From contig CP000699.1 in assembly GCA_000016765.1 (NCBI GenBank), positions 124,001-188,000 on the forward strand: 64,000 bases of DNA, given 5' to 3'. Below, in pieces: positions 58,319 to 64,000 of the stretch. This DNA is from Rhizorhabdus wittichii RW1 (lineage in GTDB: Bacteria; Pseudomonadota; Alphaproteobacteria; Sphingomonadales; Sphingomonadaceae). The position numbers and the translations under genes are program-made. Position 1 is the first letter of the stretch. Each line of letters opens with the position of its first letter. The notes under the pieces were generated by a model. It was not told the DNA's origin. It was given only the letters and a program-made list of their open reading frames with translations, and did not search any database.

Positions 58319-60430
58319 CTATTCGGCCGCGACCGGGAGCATCTCGTCGGCGTCGGCACTGTCCTCCGACGTCGGCTCGATCGTGTCGATGGCCGGTTCG
58401 CCGTCATTCGCCGTCGATGGCTCGACGTCCGATGCAGTCGGCTCGGGCGTCCGCATCGGCTCCGGCAGCCAGCCGGTGCCGGCGAGGAGCTGTTCGGCCT
58501 CGCGCGCCATATCGGCCTTGCCGAGCTTCTCGATCCGGCTGGCGGTGGCCGGATCCTTGGCCTCGCTCACCGCCTCGAGAATCCGCGCCTTGGTCACCTG
58601 GCCGAGATAGCTGGCGACAGTGGGCTGCCAGGACGCCGTCATGTCGAGACCGACAGCGTGGGCGAGCACGTGGCTGTGCGCGATCCGCCGCTCGATCGTG
58701 GCGGGCGACATCCGGCCGTCATAGGGGCTGACCCGCTCCCACTGCGCATTGACCGCATAGGCCGCGCAATGGGCGAACAGGTCCGCCTGTTCATCTGCGC
58801 AGAGCTTCCGAAGCGCGTCCCACAACTCCGCGTCGTCCTCGGGAAGCCGCGCCTTCCACGCATTGTGGCGTTCGGCGATCGCCTGGGTCGGCGGTGCCGT
58901 CCGCGTGCCCGGGGCGGACTGGCTGAAGATAGCCTTGGTGAGGCTGAGCTGGAGGCAGGATTCCCGGCTGGCATGGTAGAAGACCGAGAGAGCCATGGCG
59001 TGCAGCACCGCGGCGAACGCGACATTCGGACTCCGCGCGAACGCATCCTGGAGCGCGATGGTGCGCCAGGCGGTGAGCTCGCTCACCAACCTATCGGGGA
59101 GCGGGCGCAGCTGGTCCTCCGCCTCGTCGACCGTCTCCTCATCGGCTGCGGTGTCGGGCGCGCCGCCGACGCTGACGATGGCGCCCTGCTGCTCGTCTTC
59201 CACCATGCGGTTCTCGCCAACTTCGACATCGGCGTCGGGCTCGCTCGGGGGCTCGTCCTCGGGCCGCACGAACCCGCGCTCGATGTAGAGCGAGCCGTTC
59301 CGGTCGAGGCTGACGAACACACCGGCGCGCGCAACCTCCTCGGGATCGTAGACCAGCGGCCGTTCGACGATACCCGCGATTTCCTCGTCGACCTCGGTGA
59401 TCCGCGCATCCACTTCGTCGGGGATGTCAGAGGATTGCGCCCACTCGGCTTCGAGCGCATCGGCTTCCTGCTGGAACGCGACGAGGCGGGCCTCGTCTTC
59501 CTCGCTGAGCGCGGGCTGCTCGCCGTCGATCTCGCGCAGGCCCTGCGACGCATTCCACGGGAAATCGATGGCGACCGCCACCCACTTCCAGCCTTCCTCA
59601 CCGATCCGAGCGCCCTCGGCCTGGAGCTTCTCGTCGACCAGCCGGTCGAGCAGCGCGACATCCTCGAGCCAGCCACCGGAATCGTCGTCGAACAGGTCGC
59701 GCAGCACATGGCCGCCAGCCTCGGTATAGGCATCAAGCCCGACGAATCGCACGCGCCGGTCGGATGCGTGGACCGTGTTCTCGGTCAGCTTGCGACGGAT
59801 ATAGTAGGGCTCCGCATTGTAAGTGCCCTCGACCATCTCCCAGACCTGCTCCTGGCGCGCATGGTCCTCGGTGACCGAGAAGGCCGTGAGCTGGTCGAGC
59901 GTCATGCCGTCCTCGGCATAGATGTCGAGCAGCTTCGGCGAGACCGAAGCGAGCCGCAGGCGCTGCTTCACCACCGCGGGCGTCACCATGAAGGTGGCCG
60001 CGACGGTCTCGATGTCGGTGCCCTGCCCGACGAGGTGCTGCATGGCGCGGAACTGGTCGAGCGGGTGCAGGGCCTCACGGTGCGTGTTCTCGGCGAGGCT
60101 GTCTTCCTCGGCCGAGATCTCGTCATCGTCCCGCAGGATGCACGGGACCGGTTGAGCCTTGGTCATCTTGCGCTGCTTGACGAGGAGTTGCAGCGCCCGG
60201 AACCGGCGGCCGCCAGCCGGCACTTCGTAGAGACCGGTCTCGCTGCCCTCCTCGTCGCGCCGGGCGCGCACGGTCAGGCTCTGCAGAAGGCCGCGCCGGG
60301 CGATGTCGGCGGCGAGCGCGTCGATCGAGACGCCGGCCTTCACCCGCCGGACATTGGCCTGGCTCAGCACCAGCTGGCTGAACGGGATGTCGATCGAACC
60401 ATTGAGCGCGATTTTCACATGCTTGGTCAT
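58319..60430 (-). CDS. ParB/RepB/Spo0J-family protein
   Basis: A 703-residue ParB-like protein. The N-terminal ParB/sulfiredoxin domain has IPFSQLVLSQANVRRVKAGVSIDALAADIARRGLLQSL, 'EVPAGGRRFRALQLL' and 'EDSLAENTHREALHPLDQFRAM' (box II), then an HTH 'VAATFMVTPAVVKQRLRLASVSPKLLDIY'. The long C-terminal part (residues 250-703), with acidic stretches and 'ALQDAFARSPNVAFAAVLHAMALSVFY', is typical of ICE/plasmid forms of about 700 residues. It binds a partition or maintenance site; no parA is next to it. ATG at 60430; SD GGAG lies right behind a leader stem. Confidence 0.88.
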   Translation of the reverse strand: MTKHVKIALNGSIDIPFSQLVLSQANVRRVKAGVSIDALAADIARRGLLQSLTVRARRDEEGSETGLYEVPAGGRRFRALQLLVKQRKMTKAQPVPCILRDDDEISAEEDSLAENTHREALHPLDQFRAMQHLVGQGTDIETVAATFMVTPAVVKQRLRLASVSPKLLDIYAEDGMTLDQLTAFSVTEDHARQEQVWEMVEGTYNAEPYYIRRKLTENTVHASDRRVRFVGLDAYTEAGGHVLRDLFDDDSGGWLEDVALLDRLVDEKLQAEGARIGEEGWKWVAVAIDFPWNASQGLREIDGEQPALSEEDEARLVAFQQEADALEAEWAQSSDIPDEVDARITEVDEEIAGIVERPLVYDPEEVARAGVFVSLDRNGSLYIERGFVRPEDEPPSEPDADVEVGENRMVEDEQQGAIVSVGGAPDTAADEETVDEAEDQLRPLPDRLVSELTAWRTIALQDAFARSPNVAFAAVLHAMALSVFYHASRESCLQLSLTKAIFSQSAPGTRTAPPTQAIAERHNAWKARLPEDDAELWDALRKLCADEQADLFAHCAAYAVNAQWERVSPYDGRMSPATIERRIAHSHVLAHAVGLDMTASWQPTVASYLGQVTKARILEAVSEAKDPATASRIEKLGKADMAREAEQLLAGTGWLPEPMRTPEPTASDVEPSTANDGEPAIDTIEPTSEDSADADEMLPVAAE

Positions 60431-60443
60431 GGGACTTCTCCAC

Positions 60444-60484
60444 GACGGGCGGCCGGGAGCCTCTCTCTCGACCTCGAACCCGTC
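60444..60484 (-). promoter_or_regulatory. Leader stem-loop of parB (related to the DUF932 leader)
   Basis: GACGGG (60444-60449) and CCCGTC (60479-60484) form an outer stem that ends 13 bases before the parB ATG, with the SD GGAG just 3' of it. The interior can pair GGTCGAG with CTCCCGGCC. The leader of the DUF932 gene (62072-62110) has the same outer stem, the same AGCCTCTCTC interior and the same spacing to its SD, so the two leaders are homologous although the genes are not. Confidence 0.5.
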
Positions 60485-60861
60485 ATGGACCCGGCGCGGC
60501 TCTCTCCCTCTGGAGGAGAGAACCACGCCATCGGGGCCATCCAGTGCTGACCTCCCGCCATGGGTCGGGAACGACGGGGATACCGGGCGGCGATCGGTCG
60601 AACCGGGCGCACCTGTCGCGCCAATCTCCTGTGAACAGCCGCCGCTCCGTCCGGACGGAGTGATGGTGGCCGGTCATCAAGGCATCTCAGCCAGGTGTCG
60701 GTCAGAGGTTGATCGCGGCGGATAGTGGGGCGCGTCTGCATATCCCGTTGGACGCACCCTGCGGCCGCTTGTCACTAAGTCCGGTCATCGCTCCCGTGCC
60801 CATGGCGAGAGGAGCCAGGCACCGCCTTCGGTGGTGCCCGGAGAAGACATTGTCGTGCCTG
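60485..60861. other. Intergenic region upstream of the parB leader
   Basis: No supported gene. A leftward 65-codon frame begins at 60680 with MMTGHHHSVRTERRL and ends within the parB leader; it has no family likeness and could be a leader ORF or chance. CGGTCATCAAGGCATCTC at 60671-60688 repeats a sequence from the DUF736 upstream region (51592-51609). The stretch TCCGTCCGGACGGA (about 60646-60659) is a perfect palindrome. Confidence 0.35.
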
Positions 60862-62058
60862 TTACCGCGCAGCGGCGAGCATTTTGCCGGCTCTCGCTTC
60901 GAGCGCGAGCCGCGCGTCCTGGTGCGGCTTCGCGCGGGCGACGGCCGTGATCCCCTGCACGAAGTCGAAGATCGAGGCCGGCGGCCGGCCTTCCTCGTCG
61001 AGCACGGTGGCGATGATCTTCTCGGTCTCTCCTTTCGAGAACCCGCGCTTGCGCAGGAAGTCCTGGCGGTCGTCGTCGTCGCGGGCGACGATCTGGGCGC
61101 GCGCTTGCTTGATGCCGGCCATGAACGGCGCGGGCGAGGAGGTGGCGAACCGCTCCAGCGCCGGCGCAGCCTCATGCGCAAAGCGATTGGCGGCGAATTT
61201 CGAGTGCCGGATGCTGATCTCCTCGAAACCTTCAGCGCCCCAGATGTTGCGGTTCATGCAGACCGCGCGAAGATAGAAGCTCGCCACGCCGAGAGTCTTC
61301 GAGCCGACCTCGCTGTTCCAGCAGTAGAAGCCCCGGAAATAGAGGTCTGGATCGCCATTGGGGAGTCGGCCGGCCTCGATCGGATGAGCATCATCGACGA
61401 GGAACAGGAAGACATCGCGGTCGCTCGCGTAGAGGGTCGTCGTGTCCTTGGTCACTTCGACGAAGGGGTTGTGGGTCATGGTCGACCAGTCGAGCACACC
61501 CGGCACCTTCCAGCGTGTGTCGCCGGTCCCGTTGCCGGCGATCTGCATGGCCGCGGCGACCAGCTCGTGATCCCAGATCCGGCCATAGTCCGGACCGGTG
61601 ACGGCGCGCAGCTCGGTGCGGCCGTCCTCGGTTTCCAGAGTCTTCACGAGCTCGGCGCGGTGAGCCAAGAGGCCGTGCTGCAGATTGATGCCGGCGAGCG
61701 GCGCCGGAAGCGCGCGCAGGTAGGAAGACGGCGCACCGACCAGGCTGCAAAGCTGGCCGAACGACCAATGTGTGGGCGCGACCGGCGCGTCCCGCCCGGG
61801 TATGACAAGCGCGAGGCGCTCGGCATTGTCGCGATCCGCCTCGACCCGGACTTCCTGGGTCTCGACCGTCCGGGTCGCGGCTCGCTCCGCGCGGGCCTTC
61901 ACCGCAGCATGAAGCTCGGTGAGCGACAGGTAGCGTTCGTCGTCGGGCCGCGAGAACCATTCGGAGGAAACGCGGCCGATGCGCTGGCCGCGGGAAATGT
62001 CGACCCTATAGGCGGCTGCGGCGGCAGGCCGGTCGGGTTGGGAAAGGACAGTTGCCAT
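60862..62058 (-). CDS. DUF932 domain-containing protein
   Basis: A 398-residue protein of the DUF932 family (phage/plasmid-like protein group). Landmarks: 'RVSSEWFSRPDDERYLSLTELHAAVKARAE', 'WSFGQLCSLVGAPSSYLRALPAPLAGINLQHGL', 'RAVTGPDYGRIWDHELVAAAM', 'YASDRDVFLFLVDDAHPIEAG' and 'DLYFRGFYCWNSEVGSKTLGVASFYLRAVCMNRNIWG'. Function is unknown; the family is nearly always on mobile elements. ATG at 62058 with SD GGAGACTTCCC, right after the leader stem. Confidence 0.86.
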   Translation of the reverse strand: MATVLSQPDRPAAAAAYRVDISRGQRIGRVSSEWFSRPDDERYLSLTELHAAVKARAERAATRTVETQEVRVEADRDNAERLALVIPGRDAPVAPTHWSFGQLCSLVGAPSSYLRALPAPLAGINLQHGLLAHRAELVKTLETEDGRTELRAVTGPDYGRIWDHELVAAAMQIAGNGTGDTRWKVPGVLDWSTMTHNPFVEVTKDTTTLYASDRDVFLFLVDDAHPIEAGRLPNGDPDLYFRGFYCWNSEVGSKTLGVASFYLRAVCMNRNIWGAEGFEEISIRHSKFAANRFAHEAAPALERFATSSPAPFMAGIKQARAQIVARDDDDRQDFLRKRGFSKGETEKIIATVLDEEGRPPASIFDFVQGITAVARAKPHQDARLALEARAGKMLAAAR

Positions 62059-62071
62059 GGGAAGTCTCCGC

Positions 62072-62110
62072 GACGGGCGCCAGGAGCCTCTCTCCTGACC
62101 CTTTCCCGTC
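62072..62110 (-). promoter_or_regulatory. Leader stem-loop of the DUF932 gene
   Basis: Outer stem GACGGG (62072-62077) with CCCGTC (62105-62110) encloses a perfect 6-bp hairpin CAGGAG/CTCCTG with a 5-base loop (62081-62097). The SD GGAG of the DUF932 gene follows directly. It is homologous to the parB leader at 60444-60484. Further upstream, AGGGGAA/TTCCCCT (62209-62226) forms another inverted repeat before DUF2188. Confidence 0.5.
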
Positions 62111-62279
62111 ACGGCGATCCCGCCTTCCTCTCGCTCTACACGGGGGGCGTTGCGGGGGGCGGAGCCACCCGCATGAAGGGGTAGCGGGAGACCGAAGGGC
62201 TCACGCTCAGGGGAAGGCTTTCCCCTCCGAGGGCAAATCGGCTCTAATCTTCGATCCGCCTCACCGTGCCGGCTCTCGC

Positions 62280-62516
62280 TTAGTGCTTCTTATCACGCGG
62301 CGGATTCGGATCGTTGCCGGGCGCGACGGTGTCGGAGTCGCGCCAGCGCGCGTCGCGCCCCTGAATGCGCACTTCGCCGCCTCCGAGATTGCGGACGGTC
62401 TGCTTGGCGGCCCGTTCGGCTTCGCGCTGCGTGCCGTGGACGCTGCTGGCACGCTCGGCGCCAGGCGCTTTCACGGCCCAGCCCTTCGGATGCTTGGTCA
62501 CATATCTGTCGGCCAT
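62280..62516 (-). CDS. DUF2188 domain-containing protein
   Basis: A 78-residue protein: MADRYVTKHPKGWAVKAPGAERASSVHGTQREAERAAKQTVRNLGGGEVRIQGRDARWRD. The W-x-V-K and 'A-A-I-x-x-G-GEVxIQGxDG' pattern is that of DUF2188, small beta-alpha proteins of unknown function often found on mobile elements and in stress regions. ATG at 62516. It is divergent from the WYL regulator, with overlapping promoters between them, and last in line of the backbone genes in this window. Confidence 0.82.
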   Translation of the reverse strand: MADRYVTKHPKGWAVKAPGAERASSVHGTQREAERAAKQTVRNLGGGEVRIQGRDARWRDSDTVAPGNDPNPPRDKKH

Positions 62517-62531
62517 GTCTGCCTCCCTGCG

Positions 62532-62582
62532 TTGACTCGCTCTGCGATGATGCATATATGAATCATACGCACGCCATGTCAA
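62532..62582. promoter_or_regulatory. Overlapping divergent promoters with central 20-bp near-palindrome
   Basis: Rightward: -35 TTGACT (62532-62537), 17-bp spacer, -10 TATATG (62555-62560). Leftward: -35 TTGACA (62577-62582), 18-bp spacer, -10 TATATG (62553-62558). Both -10 boxes lie inside ATGATGCATATATGAATCAT (62547-62566), a palindrome with 9 of 10 pairs matching. A dimer bound there would block both promoters. The obvious candidate repressor is the WYL protein at 62619. Confidence 0.65.
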
Positions 62583-62618
62583 GTGCGAATAGTTTGTATG
62601 CTCATTAGGAGGTCGAGT

Positions 62619-63482
62619 TTGAGCTGGGGTGTCACACAAAGACTTGAATTTATTGAATTTCGGCTGTTCTGGGAGGGGTCGATCAATCGCGCCGACATTA
62701 TGGGGTGCTTCGGCGTCTCGACTCCGCAGGCGTCGAAGGATCTGACACTCTATCAAGAGCGGGCACCCGGAAATATGGAATATGACACACGCGCCAAGCG
62801 CTACGTCGCCGCGGAGAAATTCGTCCTGCGCTTCCTCGACCCAGATCCTTATGTCTATCTCACCCAGCTGCGTTCGGTCGCCGAAGGAATTGTGCCGGCG
62901 CACGATTCCTGGATTGCTGAGCTCCCGAAAGCCGATGTGGCTCTCACGCCCAAACGCGACATCGACATGGAGGTTCTGCGCAAGATCCTGGACGCCGTAC
63001 GTGAGCGCGCGTCAGTCGATGTCTTTTATCAGTCGATGAACAAAGTGCGTCCGGAACCGATCTGGCGCCAGATCACGCCGCATGCGTTCGGCTACGATGG
63101 GTTCCGCTGGCACGTACGCGCTTATTGCCACCTCGAGCTCAAGTTTAAGGATTTCCTGCTTCCGCGCATTCTCGAGGTCGGAAGCAAGGGCAAGTCCGGC
63201 GTAGCCGGCGACCAAGATTGGCTCTGGAACAACTATTTTGATGTCCTCATCGGGCCGCACCCCGACCTGACCGAGAGTCAGAAGAAGGTCGTCGCCAAGG
63301 ACTACGGCATTGATCAGGGTAACGGCGTGCTCTCGATCCGCTATGCAATGCTGTTCTATGTCCTGAAACGGCTCGGTTTGTTGGATGATGCGTCAAAGCG
63401 AAGCGCTCGTACCCAGCACATCGTCACCATAAACCGTAAAGAAACCGAAGCCGCGCTGGAGAAGGCGGAGTATCAACTGTGA
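62619..63482 (+). CDS. WYL-domain transcriptional regulator (BrxR/CapW-like)
   Basis: A 287-residue regulator. N-terminal winged helix: 'TQRLEFIEFRLFWEGSINRADIMGCFGVSTPQASKDLTLYQE'. WYL domain in the middle: 'RASVDVFYQSMNKVRPEPIWRQITPHAFGYDGFRWHVRAYCHLELKFKDFLLPRI', then a C-terminal extension. This three-part layout is that of BrxR/CapW-type repressors that head phage-defence operons (BREX, CBASS, DISARM). A TTG at 62619 has a perfect AGGAGG SD 6 bases before it; the GTG at 62583 and ATG at 62598 lack one, so TTG is chosen. The helicase gene follows after 25 bp. Confidence 0.82.
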   Translation: MSWGVTQRLEFIEFRLFWEGSINRADIMGCFGVSTPQASKDLTLYQERAPGNMEYDTRAKRYVAAEKFVLRFLDPDPYVYLTQLRSVAEGIVPAHDSWIAELPKADVALTPKRDIDMEVLRKILDAVRERASVDVFYQSMNKVRPEPIWRQITPHAFGYDGFRWHVRAYCHLELKFKDFLLPRILEVGSKGKSGVAGDQDWLWNNYFDVLIGPHPDLTESQKKVVAKDYGIDQGNGVLSIRYAMLFYVLKRLGLLDDASKRSARTQHIVTINRKETEAALEKAEYQL

Positions 63483-63507
63483 AGGCGTTTGGGGGGAAGG
63501 CCGCGTA

Positions 63508-64000
<493 letters not shown>

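Noticed and set aside
60483-60680. A 65-codon leader ORF upstream of parB
   Set aside because: It starts at a good position (TTGATGATG) but has no family likeness and runs into the conserved leader stem; kept only as a possibility in the region entry.

Overview
The window looks like an alphaproteobacterial chromosome of the order Sphingomonadales (Sphingomonas/Sphingobium-like). This rests on high GC, CpdR, SapC, DUF1192, DUF4142 and MucR homologues, and on the gene order. No database search was possible, so the genus is an inference. The window has two parts.

Left part (1 to about 24,900) is ordinary chromosome. It holds the 5' end of clpA, a PIG3-type quinone oxidoreductase, tgt, a tRNA-Val(GAC) gene with its terminator, the response regulator CpdR, N-formylglutamate amidohydrolase, SapC, an FAD-linked oxidase, a DEAD-box RNA helicase, an M20 peptidase, a phospholipase-D-type enzyme, a polysaccharide flippase, a GST/WYL-regulator pair, a three-gene operon with translationally coupled overlaps (membrane protein, DUF389 protein, response regulator), and a divergent oxidoreductase/TetR pair. 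Noncoding items include a well-formed candidate small RNA gene (7681-7790) and two copies of a covarying hairpin repeat. There is also a paired palindromic repeat and a 77-bp duplicate of the 3' end of a regulator gene.

Right part (about 24,902 to past the end) is an integrative and conjugative element (ICE) inserted in the 3' end of a tRNA-Arg(CCG) gene. The order is: tRNA 3'-end remnant (att), tyrosine integrase, a RelE-like toxin and XRE antitoxin pair, a three-gene cargo operon of unknown function (27314-29385), then the full mating-pair-formation operon trbB-C-D-E-J-K-L-F-G-I. Next come small regulators (XRE, LysR, a LuxR solo, an ECF sigma factor) and a truncated nucleotidyltransferase. 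The DNA-processing genes follow: VirD4-type coupling protein, TraA-type relaxase, a candidate oriT, TraC and TraD, lytic transglycosylase and TraF peptidase. The plasmid-like maintenance block contains AlpA-type HTH, DUF2285, DUF6499-like, DUF736, serine recombinase, MucR, DUF2493, toprim, ParB, DUF932 and DUF2188. Several of its genes are preceded by long structured leaders, some clearly related to one another.

At the right edge a second cargo module begins: a WYL-domain regulator with a TTG start and perfect Shine-Dalgarno, followed by the start of an SNF2-type helicase like those of DISARM and DUF1156/DUF499 anti-phage modules. Overlapping divergent promoters with a 20-bp near-palindrome separate this module from the ICE backbone. 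The two cargo modules and the structured leaders are the best places to look for new biology.
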